A DNA stretch of 64,000 nucleotides from Rhodosorus marinus (GCA_029953675.1 JAMWBK010000008.1:248001-312000), one strand, 5' to 3'. Shown: positions 1 to 13,517, counted from the stretch's first letter. Notes: generated from the letters alone by a model not told the origin. A program made the numbers and translations.

Positions 1-3000
1 GGCGTGAATCTTTTCAACAATTGCGATAACTTCAAACGAGCCGCATGGCCGCATGGATGATTCCGCTCCACAGTCCGCCACCCACTAAGTCGAATCAAGT
101 CCCTCTGAGTTTCATTTCCGGCCCTGAAGCAGCTTGTAACTCGCATTCCATCGTAAGCACAGAAGCTATCGTCAAGGGTTACTAGCTTGTGAGCAGGCGT
201 TGCTACGACGTACTGCATGAGGTATGTAACACACAAGATACACAAAAGTCCCTGGCCTACGAAATTGGCCATTGTAGTAACCCTAAATCAACCAAAATAA
301 GCCCTCTGTCAATCCTCAGGTCTCAGCACGCCAACAACCATCCTCCTCCGTCGCCAGTCGAGGTAAAAAAGGTTGAACGGGAAATTCCACGTCTGTTGCA
401 GTCCTCATCCTTCTTCGGGTACATTCCTCCATTCTTATCCAACCCTGTATTTGCAAAAAGTGGATCGTGCTGAAAAGGCAGCTCGCCGACAACCTGCAAA
501 CCGGTCGGAATCTTTGCTTTCCAGGCGACGGCTGCCAAAATGGCACCCCAAAAAAAATCTTTCAGGAAAAATGGAAGCAAATCGTCAGTGCTTAAAAATC
601 GACCAGCAAGGACTTCCCGCACTCAAAAATCCTGCTCAATGGCGAAACTAACCAGTCAAAAAAAGCTCACTTAACCGAAATCTGATATTTTATTGCGAAA
701 CGAGAAATGGCGGGCAGGCAAAAGTCGAAGATTTTGTGCAATGCGGGGCTTGTCAGGAAATCTATCAATGTGTCCATTGATGATTGACTCAATTGACTGT
801 TCAAGGTTGGGTGCACGAGTACAAGTCCACTCATCACCAAACTTAATGGACAGCTTGTCCTCTAGAAGCCTCACGTGGTTTTGTACGCGGATCTCCACGC
901 AGATCTGAACACTTCCCATGCTGAACTAGGCCCCCAACTGGATCTTGCTTAGGAGCGATGAGGCTAGGCAACACCAGGCACTCTACATAAACTCCAAAGT
1001 CGCTGGTTTGCACTGGGGAAGTTGGAAATAAAGCGAGAAAAGTTATCGGTTTGGGCCACATGAGTAAGCAGATCAACATTCAAAAAATGTATCTATTGCG
1101 TTTTTTTCCCCTTGTGTCTATTTTTGATAACTTACCTTGGGCCAAAAAACTTTTTAAAAACAGAAAGTGCCTGCTTACTCCACAGCCCAGGCCCATATAG
1201 TACAAGTACTATTTGTACAACTGGGGTCTGGTCCCCCCTTGTCGTTCTCGTTTCTTTTTCTATCCGATCAGGTGACAACCTACATCCAGGAGTTACGTAC
1301 TTGCCCCACACCCAGGCTACGCTGATAAATTTCTGAATTCAGCATTTATTTTGCGAGGGTTTTGCCAGGATATTGCCGCGATTTTTCGGGCAGGTCGCAC
1401 TTTGCATTTTTTTGCCAATTGGCGGGGTTAGTCCGGGACCCCTTTTTTAGGGGTTTTTTGTGGTCCTGTTGGTTAATTTGTTTGATAAGAAAAGCTCCCT
1501 TTTTTGCCCCATCCGTAAGTTTTTATAAAAACAAACGCGAGGGATGAAAAACCAATGGAATGTGGAAAACCAACACATTAACGAGTTTCTATCGAGTTTT
1601 AAAACAATTGGTGAACCGTCAACAACAACCGACCCCACTTCGAGGATTCGAATGGTTCCTATTGTAGTTTTCTTTTTTTACATAACACACCGGTCCGAAA
1701 ATCGGGAAAAAAAGGGTGTTAGAATAAACACGCTCCTCGTCCCAAATATTACCCGGGCCCAGGGGGTAGCAGAAATCCACTTTCTGTGGCCAGACCACTC
1801 CAAACGGCAGAAAAAATCCACATGTCTGCACATATATTGATTGAATACAGCAAGCGTCATAATATTGACTGAACATCAATCCACGCGGTTCTTCGGTTCT
1901 TCGGTTTTTGGGGTTGAAACAATTTGCTCCGCACGCAGAGAAGGATATCGATCATCCTGTGTTTCCCTCAGTTAAATTTTCAGTGGAATTAGGAACTCCT
2001 GGGCAGAGGGTTTGCGTTTGTTCAAAGCGCCTTGCTAGTGCTTGCGTTGCGCTGCGATAGGTAGCGCTGCGATAGGTAGCAACCGAATGAAGGGTAAGGG
2101 ATTCTAAGTTCCCGCCTTTTCCCTTCCCGATATAATTTGTGTTTCGCTGCGATAGGCTGCTGCCGAGTAAAGGTTGCGATGGCTGATTCGCCAGCTCCTA
2201 CTGACGTCATAGACCCAGCAGTAAAGCTTCGGCAGGCCGAGGTCGTGCTCTAAGCGGGTACCTGCTTCGGGACTAGGAGAGTCGGTGCAGCCGTCTCGAA
2301 GAAAGCTCTAAAGCCTACTAGGCACAAGAGAAGGAACGCGCTGCCCCACATTCCAATGGACGCAGGCGACGCAACCACATGGGGGGGGGGGGGTGGCTCG
2401 CCTTACCCAATGGCTTGTTCTTGGCCAAGATATCACTTTATCACAGTTCACCGCTACCCATTCAGGCCTCCGTACGTTCCAGAAACGTAGGACACGGAGT
2501 ACAACCATAATGCAGTTGAGCGCAAAAGCAATTCGGTGAGGAGCTGAAACGAATTGCATCCCCCCCCTCTGCAAGTCCAAACCCTTTGCGCAGAAATCGA
2601 GCCATCTGAACATCCAAGTTTCGGCTTAATGCAGTGTGGGTAGATGGCAGAAGGCGGCTGGGCGCTAAAAACAAAAGAATCCGGGTAAATTTCGATCAAC
2701 AGTTTTAGCAAAACACACGCAGGCCGGCGTACTTCCGTGAAAAGAGGGTAGCGGGCTAGCTGCTCTAGTCTTGGGAGGCTGCGCATGCGGATCTCCCCAT
2801 AGCAAGGGTCGAAAATGTTAAACCCGCAATTCGACCTGAGCGAGGAATTTTCACCTCGAATTCTGCGCAGGGGTGGACAGCGCAGACCACAATTCAACGA
2901 GCTAAGTACGACATGCGTACCTGTGCCCTATCACAAGCGCCAACTATTTCCCCACGTTCAAGCGTGGACCAAAAGTCGATCTCACAAGGCAGCGTCAGGC

Positions 3001-3286
3001 ACGTAAAGCAAGGTCTGAAGCGTGGAAGGGCCCCGCGCCGTGGCAATGCCTACTGGCATATGACAGCTGCTGAAGGAAATGGCCTAACTCGAAAGAAGAA
3101 AACCGAGAAATAGACGCGAACATGTGCACCAGATAAAAGCATCTTTACACTCTTCGGTAACGCAAATATATTCAGCCTACCCCTCAACCACATACGCGAA
3201 TTGAGGAACCACAGCAATCACTTCTAATCATTGTTCGCTTAAAAATAAATATACAACAGTCAGCTACGACATCCGCTCCTTTCCAG
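1..3286. other. Intergenic, no gene recognised
   Basis: Open frames here are short, mostly lack an ATG and resemble nothing I know. The stretch holds a 13-nt G run at 2381-2393 and a 15-bp tandem duplication at 2049-2078. It may be 3' flank of the transporter gene plus decayed repeats. Confidence 0.5.
2049..2078. repeat. 15-bp perfect tandem duplication
   Basis: The unit gcgctgcgataggta occurs twice head to tail. A partial third copy (cgctgcgatagg) lies near 2145. It is a minor local duplication with no visible function. Confidence 0.8.
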
Positions 3287-4856
3287 CTAGTTGCCCTTCG
3301 CCTTCGTCCCCATCCCGGGCACCAAACCCATCAGCCACTGGCGTTTGCTGGTTAAAACATCCGAAAACTGGTTACTCAAGCATGCCGCAATAATTAAGAA
3401 TCCTCCGAAAATACCCTTCGTGGTCAGACTTTCATCCAGGAAAAACGCGGAGAAAGCTGCGGCGAAGAAAGGTTCGGTGCTCAGAAGCACTGAGAGTTCC
3501 GACGCAGACACCTTCTTCAGAGCAAAGTTCTCCAAGACCACTGCTGCAGCCGTCGTTATTAAACCGGTATAAAGCAGTGATCCAAAGATAAGGGGGTCTG
3601 ACGCAGCGACCGTAATTCCAGACAAATCGAAACTACCGTACAACATTAAAGAGTCTACCACATACCACAACCCAGCCAAACCACCGACAGTGGTCAATTG
3701 TGCTGCGCTTAGTGGCATGACAGACGTCGGGTATCTGACGTGCACAAGAAAAAAACAATCTTAGTCAGGCAGCCGTGGGCTACATCGGGAAAGACGAACT
3801 GAGAGCAAAGCGACGACGGCATGCTCGCTGTAGAAGGTGGCTTACTTCGCCATTGCTCTTTCATTGGCAACGAAGCCAGCCGCAAATGCCACCGCCTGGA
3901 GAAGTCCCAACAGATCACCTATTGACGGGGCTGCTTCACTGCTCAGTTCAAGGAGGCCAACGCCTGAGACGGCCAGTAGGATCGAAAGAATTGGTGCCGA
4001 TTTCTTCTCGGCCTCAAGTTCCCTGTTGCAAAACAGATAGGACTATGCTTAGACTCAAAGGCAAAGAATCGGTGACAGGTTATTCCACTAGCAAGAACGG
4101 AAGGGAGCGCGCTCCCCAACCCAGATAGAATAGGTTCCACACTTAACACCAAGCGGCGACTTCGCAGCCCACTACGGCTCTATAATGTACGCTCCTCTCT
4201 ACACAAGTCTTGAGCATATTTGGATCGCATACTTACTTGGCAGGGAACAAACTATTCAGTATTGGCACGAACACAACGGCCAGCGAGCAGAGAAACGCGA
4301 TCTTATTTGAATCCGAGTACCTCAACGCGTTTGCTTGTAAAAAGTAACCAGCAAACACGTACTTTCCAATGTCAAATCCCCGAAACAAAACTTCTCTCGA
4401 AGCCCCAATCATTGCCGGACTCAGCGCAATGGCAGCTAGGCCGAACCGAGCCATTGCCGAAGCCGAGCTACGAACCGAGTCATCGAGGAGTTTCACAATT
4501 CCAAAGTTGGTCCCCCATATACCAGCGACGAGAAGAAGAAGAGCTCTTGGCCACAAATAATCGAAAGCGCTCCGAGCAGTACCCTTCTTTTCATCTGCGG
4601 CCTCTTCTGTAACCGCCTCCTCTGTGCTAGATACCATCTCTCTATGTTCATCTTCTTCCGAGATAGCATCTTCAAAAGTCTTAGGAAACTTTCCACTGCT
4701 TGTAACAAGGTCTTCTAACTCCCGATCTCGTAGGGAAACTCGCAATCGCACTGTTGGAGCACGCGCGCAGGTACTATGAATGCGACCCGTCAGCGGGCTA
4801 TGCACAGTGTGGGAGGGCAAAAATCCCAAGTGACTGCGTCGAGACACCCAAGCCAT
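3287..4856 (-). CDS. EamA/DMT-family transporter, probably plastid envelope
   Basis: Three exons (4856-4237, 4022-3846, 3734-3287) join in phase with GT-AG borders. The protein has an N-terminal basic, Ser/Arg-rich leader of about 45 residues (MAWVSRRSHLGFLPS...), an acidic stretch rich in Glu, then repeated hydrophobic helices typical of the 10-TM EamA (drug/metabolite transporter) family. Family-like segments include GTNFGIVKLL, SLAVVFVPILNSLFPAKE, NERAMAKYPTSVMPLSA and LENFALKKVSASELSVLLS. EamA proteins move small metabolites across membranes; the substrate cannot be read from sequence. An in-frame ATG also exists at 4994, but the 4856 ATG gives the more transit-like N-terminus. A degenerate paralogue lies 5 kb away in the opposite orientation. 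Confidence 0.82.
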
Positions 4857-7783
4857 CACGAAAGCAAAGATCGAAAAAAGAAAAAAACCAGACCAAGTCC
4901 TACTCCACCAGAGCACTGCCCACCCCAACCCCCAGCACCCACGCAGACAACTTATTCTCCCTCTCCCCACGAAGTAATATACACACCCCTTCACTCAAGA
5001 AATACACCTTCACTGTGTTGCGCCCACATATCTGCATCGACGATCAAGCTGCAAGATTGCCACTCAAATCTCTAGATGCTGAACCCCCCCCCTCCCCACA
5101 TCGGCAGTTGCAATTCTCAAACAACATATTTATCGAGGAAAAAGGCACACTGCATTCTTGCGGGGACATCAAGTAAATCGAAAAACCCTCTATAAACGAC
5201 TGTTTTCTCACAAAACGGAGAGATACTCGATAACAAGCAATATGGCAATGAAAGGCGGTCCTCGAGAAATCCTCCATCTGGCGCCCAACAGCGATTACTG
5301 CTGTGGGGCATACGAGGTTAGCATGGAAAAAAAAACAATTCAATGACTTTCAAATCGTTAATTGGCCGAGAACCTTGGTGATTGACCACCAAAACGCGGC
5401 CTAAAGCAAGTTACGAGAATTAATTGGCTCAAAATGGACAGCTGTCAATACAGACGTTCTTCATTGGTAAGAAAAATGGATCACCCTCGACCGAAGTCCG
5501 CAGATTCTATCTTCTCGAGGCGAAGCGACTAGAGAAATCTTGAAACACTAATCAATTTTCTCGGACCGACGACCTCTGCTTCCTGTGAGCCCTTGCCTTT
5601 TTTTTCTGACCTCGATGTGCATTAGGCTCCCAAAAAATACTCGAAAATATTTAAAATTCAAATAAATCTTTACTTTTCAGGCCCAGACGCACCAGAAGAT
5701 ATTTCATGAACGGATGGGGGGGGGGAGGGTGTTTTGGGGGTTGGAACGCAACAGAATGGTGTTTTCACACACGTTGGAACACCGTATTTCCACGCTGTAT
5801 CAAGGGTTGGCACTTTCTTAACGTATCGCACAGAAGATGGATTTTTTCAAACCTCGAACGAATGTTGTGTTCAAAGTTGATTCTCGGGGGCTCTCTGGGT
5901 ATATGCTGCAGACCTGGCACCAAGGAGAAAAATGCGCACACGATGTGCAACCCAAAAACGGCCTGGGTTCGATTAGCGTTGAATTATTAATTCTTTCTGT
6001 TTCGGTCAATCAAAAACAGTTTCCAGATATTAACCGGTGCTCATTAGGCTTTGAGTTACTGGTCGGGAACGTCAACGTGATTTTCTTTTCAATACTGCAG
6101 CTAGGACCAGGGTTTGTCCTCCCGTCTATTGGTTTTCGACCACAAGACAGCTTCTACCGTCACGTCAATGCATTGCGCGGAAGGGTGGCTCAATTCAATG
6201 ATTTCAATGCCATTCTGCTCCGAATGACGGAAAGTAGGCTGTTGCGGGCTAGGGTTTTGGTTGACCCAAGAGCAACCTGCGTCAACTTCCATTTGGCATG
6301 AGCTCTCAAAGCATCTGGCGACTGCATTGCTGGCTATATAGGGTTTTGGATGACCGAAGCACAACCCTGATGATACGGACTGCCATTCAGCGACGAGGCT
6401 CCCGAAGGATTTGATTCCAATGGTTGCGAGATACAGAGTTGTAGCTTATGACTGGTTGATAAGGATTCCTCCGAGACCATTGAGGAAGAAAATAAATTTG
6501 CGAGCTTGCAAGTTCACAGGGTATATGAGAGGACTTTGGAAGGCGGAGCCTCCATGAGCTCTGATACCGAAAACCCTTCCTGGTTGATTGGGGGCTCCGG
6601 ATAAACCTAGGACTTTGTCTTTTGTCGTAAGACCTTGGCATGTTCAAGTCACCTTCAGCAGCGCATAGTAGGGTCTGCCTCAGGAGAAGAATGGAATCCT
6701 CACGGGGTGAGAATGGGGAGCATAGACCACGAGTCGTCTCTTTTTGCACAGGGAAACCCCTTTGCTGCACGAGACCACCCTCCATGCACTCAATGAGACC
6801 TACGTGAAATGGTGTTCGACGGGCTTCGGATTAACCCCACCACGCTCCCAATTCTTTATGGGAAAAGCGTCATGACCAGAGACCAAGCGTACTCTTGCCT
6901 CCTGTAGCGTCTAGTCCGGGGCCAACGGAAAGTCCCTCAGGCAGAGGAGTACAGTGCGTAAAAAAAAAAGAAGGGTCGGAACATGACCATGAGCGTGGCT
7001 GGAGTCTCGGCACTGGTTCCTCGCTTTCTACGTTTAACAACAACCCTAGCCTCAGAAATCCCGGCTCTCCACGTCTGGCGTTGTTTTTTGCGAACCCTCT
7101 CGATTTCGCTACATTGATTGCATCGAATAGCAGTGTCCCAATCATTGGATCCGCACACATCGAGGTCAGCGCCTATATAAGTTACGAGTTTCATAAAATC
7201 TCCTCGAAACCTAGGAGATTGAAATGGAAACGGAAACCGAAACGGAAACACGGGCCTCCACACATTCGTTTGCTGACGGAAAGCGGTCAGGGAAGGTCCT
7301 CGGTATTAATAATATTATTCCATTCCCCCTCAATTCCATAAAATCTCCCTGATCTTCGCGTAAGGCCGATGAATAGCAGATTATCCGGTGCGCCTTGCAG
7401 AAGGGTTCAGTTCACAATGCGTGTTCAATCATTTACTGTTTCTGGGCTCCACAGAACAAAACTTGATTTTTAGGAAGCAATGGGAACCATCAAGCAAATT
7501 CTGGCCTTATCGCAATCAGAAAGCCAGATGGGTCAGTCTGTCCGTATCGAACTCGATGAGCAACCAGAAGGACATCTACGGCTGTCACAAATTTATCATC
7601 CTTAGACCTTCCTTACGCGCTATACAAAGTACTATACCCAACCAGTTGACCATCGTACGTTGCTCACCCGGGACTGTTGTTGCGCAGTCTGGTTGGCTGG
7701 TTAGTATGTTTTCCTCATTATCGAATGCTCTGATCTAGTCAGTTGCATAGTTTCTCGTTCTCCCCATAGCCTTTTTCGAATCG

Positions 7784-8499
7784 ACCCAGCTCGCCTTGAC
7801 AGCCTCCTCGCGCAACGGTCTTAATATATGTGGTTGTGTGTCTGGCGTTCAAACGCTCTTTGTCGCTGGACGTACATCCTCGCCGCTTCTTCACGAGGCT
7901 AGTTGGGCTCTGAACAATGTACTACTTGTTCACTGCCAAAGGAGAAGCTGGTTGACTGAGACTCAAAAAGTCAGACCCTTCATATCACCCGCAACCGGTC
8001 AGAAATTAGCCAAGCATTTCATTCTTGTGAGATCTTTTAAGCCATTTCAGTTTCTTCCAAACCAGCCAATACGAGACAAGCAAGCTAAGAAGAAAATCTG
8101 TCTTGCAATGTGCAAATCAGTATCATCAAGCTGCGTCCATTGAGAGTCGAAAATGCTGCCAACAGTTGTGGCCACGTTCACATACTCGAAATTTCTTCTA
8201 TAAACAAGATAGACAAACACCTCCATCTCAAATACTGTTTTCAATGATAGTAAGCAAAAATCGATTAAAAAAGCTGTGTTTCATGGTGGCATGCAAGTTT
8301 TTCGCGAAATTTTTGAACGTATATTAGTTGATTGCGTCGGCTCTCGCTGGCTTCGTGGGCTCTTTCGTCACAGCCCAAGTCGTCTTGATAGCCTCCTCAC
8401 GGAGCTGTCTCTGACCTTATGGCGTCCAACGCGGCTTTATTGTTCGACGCGCGTCATCATCGTCTTGTTTCTCGCTTCTCAGGGTAGTTAGGCTCTGAT
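7784..8499. repeat. Diverged direct repeat, about 130 bp, two copies
   Basis: The block at about 7784-7912 recurs at about 8372-8499 (offset near 588 bp). Shared anchors are gccttgacagcctcctcgcg against gtcttgatagcctcctcacg, and an agttgggctctga / agttaggctctga end. Many substitutions and small gaps separate the copies, so the duplication is old. Confidence 0.65.
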
Positions 8500-8800
8500 A
8501 AACTGATGATGAGATTTTAGCATATCTCATGGAGAGCCAATGAAAGCGGTGTTACACTTCACCATGGTAGTTGGCTTTTGCATGTCTGCCAAAGTTCGGC
8601 ACAAAGGCAGCTTCATTTTCTAATCTAGTAGGATCGGAGGTCGTTAGGTCTTTTTTTCGTGCAAACCCTACATAACATAAGTGTCTTTCAAAGAGCCTAT
8701 CGACATCTCAAACATCTAAACTTGTACAAGGTCAAGCAGCATGCTGTCATGACGTAATATAGATATGAATTGAGTATCTACCGCAATTTCTCTCGTAGGC

Positions 8801-8954
8801 ACATTGTTCGCAGTCCCCTCGAAGCAACATGACGCTATTGAAAAGCTGTGGGCGGCACTCATTGAGCTACACACAAAATTTTGCTGGTAATGACATTGTT
8901 CGCAGTCCACTCAAAGCATCATGACGCTAATGAAAAGCTGTGGGCAGCACTCAC
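8801..8954. repeat. 62-bp tandem duplication, 92-bp period
   Basis: The block beginning cattgttcgcagtcc and containing gaaaagctgtgggc is present at 8801-8862 and again at 8893-8954 with only a few mismatches. This is a more recent duplication than its neighbour at 7.8-8.5 kb. Confidence 0.85.
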
Positions 8955-9414
8955 TTGCCGCTGATCTCTTCAGTGTAAGCTCTTACGCGGTTGTAGTTCA
9001 AAATTTTGTGCCCCACAATCTCGATATGAACAAGATGATGGTAGCGGAAGCACGCCATACCCTGCTCTCCAGTGACCGTGATCGAAGCATAGGATTCACA
9101 GTACACGATGGCCCCACGAGGCTTGGGAGTCCAGACCATTTGCTCAGAAGTGAAAAGGTGGAAGGGCTCTGATGTGAGATTACATATCCGTGAGGGATCT
9201 TGTGACAGTCGAGGGGAAGGCGGACCGAGAACATGCTGCTGGAAGTGCATATTCGGCAAATGGAGAGCACTCTTTTGACTCCGAGAACCGGATTGCTCCC
9301 ATCGAGTAGTCTGGTACAAGAAGACTCGCGAGAAAGAGGGCACGCTTGACTCCTCTCAGCATAGCAGAACGTTTGGCCTCGTGAACTACAATTCTTGACT
9401 GCTGCGATGTAACG

Positions 9415-10560
9415 GACGAAGATTTCGCCACCATTAAGCTCTTCGATGAATCCGTTCGAAGCTCTGCTCCAATCGCTCTCCGCTTCATGCTCGCCACGCT
9501 ATGTTGCGGGCCCCAAGGGCATTTCTGATTAAAGGGTTGAAATGTGTAACCTCCAAAAATTGGAGGTTACAGATTCTTGCCGGATACGTCTTCCAGTCCG
9601 TGGCGCTTCACACGACGGTGCCGAAAAAAAAAAAAAAATCCGTTCCTGTTGGCTTTGGCGGTAGTTTTCGTTCCTATACTGGGCAAGCTGCTACCAAATG
9701 CTACAGTGCTGGGAATCGGCTATACAAACTTAACTCCTACGGCGGGGTTAAGTAACTCCTACACGGGATTATCTTTTTCCCTCATCCAGGACATTTCGTT
9801 TGCTGGGAGGTTCCGATTACTGTGTCTTAACTCATCCTTTGCTATTGTAGGAATGTACGAGCCAAGGCGGACATTACAGCCGCGTCCATTCTTTTCGCCG
9901 TCTTGGCCGCTGGCTCTTCGGAATTAGGTCATGTCAGACCTGTTTTGGAGGGGGATTTCTATGGCCTTCTCCAAAAGATCATGTCGTCGTGCAGTTTTTT
10001 TTTTTCAATGAACGAGCGGCTGTGAAGTGAGCATGAGATTATCCTTTGTTCACTTCCTATGAATATGACACACCTCGCATGCTCATCGGGGACCCTGTCG
10101 GTTTTCGGACTCAGGGTTCCCGGCAATAGCTTCGCGCTTGTTTGTCGGCAGAGCAGCCGACAACCGTTGGGGTGGAGTCGATCTTGTGGTGTTGTTTGGA
10201 TTTCTGCACTTTTCCATGGTAGCTTTGGCGCCGATTGAATAGCAGCTGCGGTTGCCAGTCCGCAGGTAGCTGGATCTCTGTCTGGACTGGTGTGTTTTCC
10301 ACTGCTCTGGCAATCGGTCTGGAGAACGTTGTCCTGAGCCAAGTTTCAGCATCTGAACTGGCCCTGATCCTCCAGCACCGGGCCGTTTATAGCCACTGCG
10401 TTCTACGCCTACCCCCACCTATTGAATGAGAGCTTAACACTGGAGGGGTGGTGGGAGGATTGATTAGTGCTCTTGGATGCATCGTATGCCAATGTCGGCA
10501 AGCTGAGTGCTCCATCTCATACTCATGCCTTGGCCCAGGGTTTGCTTGGCGCAAGGAGAA
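9415..10560 (+). pseudogene. Degenerate EamA/DMT transporter copy
   Basis: Segments of all three exons of the intact gene at 3287-4856 can be followed in order on the plus strand: FATIKLFDESVRSSAP (9424-9480), LAGYVFQSVALHTT (about 9575), LALAVVFVPILGKLLP (about 9650), SILFAVLAAGSSEL (about 9868), SAEQPTTVGV (about 10150), LENVVLSQVSASELALIL (about 10319), LNESLTLEGWW (about 10421). The pieces sit in different frames. There are frameshifts near 9497, at the A-run near 9627-9641, near 10365 and near 10455, and stop codons inside the exon 3 equivalent (for example near 10127 and 10220). It cannot give a full protein. Homopolymer errors could explain one break but not all. Confidence 0.8.
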
Positions 10561-11079
10561 ATCGCAGAAATGGGTGTAAGGAGGAGGGCACTAATAAGGA
10601 ATGATATTCAAGGCCGCGAACCTCGCTGAGCACAAGGGACACGCAGCAAGGCCGACAAGGGCCGAATCGGGTCCCCAGCTGCTTGGCAAGGACGCGCGGA
10701 AATATCAATATATGAGTTGTAGTAGAGTTGGAGAGTGGTGGGTTCCCGGCTTTGTCTTGTGGTTACGGTCCCCCGGAAGTAGCTGCCAAAAAGCCTGATG
10801 GACCCTATCGCCGGGGTCGACTCCTCACTTACTGAGACGAACAATTCTAGGTTGGAGTCTGCGTCTTCGCGCCTCCTCGTCTTGACGAAAGTATTTTATT
10901 TGCAGATGCACATTAGTACATGTATATAGAATTCTACAAAAAACAAGAAAATCTGAAACCTGAACATAGTGGAGGAATTATTCACATCACTGCCGAACCA
11001 AACTTGGGAGCGAGATTCGTGACTTTTTATCATCCAAAAACGAATCCTCTGTCTAAAGCTTTTTGACAAAAGGTTCAGT
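10561..11079. other. Intergenic
   Basis: No supportable gene lies between the transporter pseudogene and the 3' end of RRP36. Confidence 0.5.
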
Positions 11080-12167
11080 TCAGTTCCGCGAGGTTTGAGG
11101 AAGCAATTTTTTATCCTGCGGCAGAGGGGCGATCCAATGGTGGAGATATCAGGTCTCATTTGGCTGAATAAGCTGGCATTCGGTTGGCAACGAAAGTATT
11201 GACTGTAGAATGCTTGAGAATGACCTACCTTGTGAGCTTGCTTCTTTCTCCTCTTCTCAATGTACTTCTTGACCTTGCCTTGGCTCTTGAGTTGATCGTA
11301 CTTGGCTTCCAATTCCATTCTGTCCAACTCCCGCCTGAAGTCAATAAATTCGAAAGTCAGGAACTTAGCATCGGAAGAGGATTGCGAATTGAATTCTATC
11401 CCGTATGAATCGTAGTCGGATGCCCACTCACTCTGAGGCAAAGAAGGGGGTTTTACCAAGCCTAACTTTTTCTCGCTCCTCCGCTCGTACCCTGTTCCTG
11501 ATTTCTCGTCGAGTTCTCTGAGCCTGCGAACGTTCCACAGCTGCATTGAGCGTCTGCAGTTGCTTAGCCATTTTCCTCCTCACCGCTGGATTTTTTTCCT
11601 CTGCCATTTCCTCCGCGAGAGCCATCTACACATCGGGAACAACATAGGAGGGAATTTCTGTAATCAGCATTTATGAACAACAAATAGGATTTCCATCGAT
11701 CCTCGCAATACTACTGTTAGAATTTCTGGACTGAGATAGACGTTCATATCTGTATATCTCGGGACGAAACTCTTCGCAACAAGCCAAATTTGCGCAGATC
11801 TGAGCGAACATGGAAGTCTACATGGGCCCCGTACCTTCTCCTTCTCCTTCAGCTCATCAACAAACCCGTAAGCTTTGTCATGTAATCCTTGGTTGAAATT
11901 TCCACAATGTTCCTCAAACCTCGGATCTACAGACTTTCTCTCTCCAGCTCTGTTGTTGGAGCTCACGCCTCGACCAGCGAACGGCACGGTTCTGTTACCA
12001 ATGGGCTCCTCTCTCGGAACAACTTTCTTTGTTCTTTTGCCAACTTTTCTAAGCGGTCGTTTTTCTCCAACTGAGTGCGCCTGAGCACCCGGCCGCTGCT
12101 TGTCACTTCTGTGTCGCCGTCGAGCATACTCCACGCGCTCTCCCAGAGTGGCCTCCGTGCCGTTCAT
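11080..12167 (-). CDS. RRP36: rRNA biogenesis protein RRP36 homologue
   Basis: Four exons (12167-11835, 11625-11432, 11334-11229, 11115-11080) join in phase to 222 residues. Family landmarks appear in order: VDPRFEEHCGNFN with KAYGFVDELKEKEK in exon 1; then VRRKMAKQLQTLNAAVERSQ; LGKTPFFASERELDRMELEA; KKYIEKRRKKQAHK; and the terminal KKLLPQTSRN. RRP36 is a nucleolar component of the early 90S/SSU processome, needed for pre-18S cleavage. The N-terminal 60 residues are basic and low complexity, as usual. The 36-nt last exon was placed because only that acceptor restores the conserved C-terminal tail. It points away from UTP5, another SSU processome gene. Confidence 0.88.
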
Positions 12168-13517
12168 AATGATGATTTGAGATTTGCTTCAATGCCTTCC
12201 ACGTCGCAAAGACGAACCGGTCCCCGTCAGACTCTGACAGAGTTCAACTTCAATTCCAAACTGGTTCAACCATCCGCAGTCAATTCTTGTCCCAAGCAAC
12301 ATGCCCCACATATTTTTGGCGCGCGAGGAGCCCGACACTTCTTATAGCTGTTGTACTTTTATACAGTACACCTCAGGCCCAAACTGCTCCACCTTTTGCA
12401 CCTTTTGCACCTTTTTGCAGAAGCCGTCCGGGTCGCGTTTGGGGCGAGAGAGCCAGTCCCCAGGACATTTTCTCGCCTGGCGTTTTGATTTGCGAGTGGG
12501 TTTGTTGAAGGACCTATGGCAAGAAGCGCTATCCACGATGGAAGCTGATTTCTGGGAAGCAAGGGTTGCATTAGCACGCGCGCAGAGTAGCACAGAAGTC
12601 GCGTCGGAGAAGGTGCTCGAAAGCCCAAATTCAGTACTACCCATGGACGGAACGGCACGTGCGAGCCGGCAGCGGTTGAAGGTGAGCTCGAAAAAAGCTT
12701 CCAGAATCCCGATTGAGTCCTTATGGACTGTCGACTTCATAGAATACGAGTACTAACTAATCGCTTAGGATAGTCCAAGCTAAGAAACAACCTTAGCGCT
12801 ACAGACCGCGCTCCCCTGCCCCACCAACCGACTTGCAGAGGGATGCCACCGTATTTTTCCGCCCCTTTCTAGATGATACTTGTTCCTCAAAATTAGCAAC
12901 GCCCTAATTTATGGCCTCCCCCTGCCAACAATACTAGAGAGAACCACTTTGGAACGTTCTGTTCGTTATTCAGGGCTGAAACTAAAAAAAAAGATTGTCC
13001 CGCCAAATCGAGGAATATTTGGCTGGTTTTAGGAGAAATTAATTGGGCATTTTTTCCTTAGAATAGATTGGAGACGACCTATATCCACCGCGGGTCCGCT
13101 CGTCGCAGAAGCGTTCTGTAGGAACAAATTGGGGTTTTGCAGACGTCGTACAAGCGTCGGGTTTCGGGGTTGGTAGTTCCTTGCTAGCTATGCTTTAGAG
13201 CTTATCTCAGTGGGTTCGCAAAGTGAGGTTTTATCTGAGGGTGGCGAAAACGTCAGGCCCCAGCAAAGAGAGCTGTGGTAATCGCAGTTTTGCGTATTGA
13301 TCCCGATCGCATGTTAAGCTTGCAATGGTAGAAGTCGAGTTGCGATTGTGGTGTGAGCAAGGGTGAAGGTGAGAACGAAGTGGAAACGAGTCCGCCGGTT
13401 GGTGGCTTGAGCGCAAGTCGAATTTAAGCACTTCCCGATAGCTCGCACCTGCGCAAATTGAAACTTTTCCCAGCGGGGAAGCCTGGGTCGTTGCGAGGAA
13501 GAAGGTTATTGCTGGAA
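12168..13517. other. Intergenic between RRP36 and UTP5, with an uncertain ORF
   Basis: This 1.35-kb spacer holds the two divergent 5' ends. A plus-strand ATG frame (12301-12756, 151 codons) overlaps a minus-strand frame (12342-12740). Neither resembles a family I know, and I would not call either a gene without transcripts. Confidence 0.4.

Larger units (their letters stand above)
4857..9414. other. Long non-coding stretch with decayed repeats
   Basis: No ORF here resembles a known protein. The longest ATG frame (6387-6785, minus) is not recognisable. There are old direct duplications (7784-7912 with 8372-8499; 8801-8862 with 8893-8954) and a 10-nt G run near 5716. It separates the intact transporter from its pseudogene copy, so it may contain material carried along in that duplication. 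Confidence 0.5.

Noticed and set aside
2454-2897. 147-codon minus frame
   Set aside because: No ATG at its start, unusual Cys/Arg-rich composition, no similarity seen.
6387-6870. Possible retrotransposon RT in the 132-codon minus frame or the plus strand near 6.8 kb
   Set aside because: A faint likeness (WCSTGFGLTPPRSQFF on the plus strand) is too short and no neighbouring RT motif could be found.
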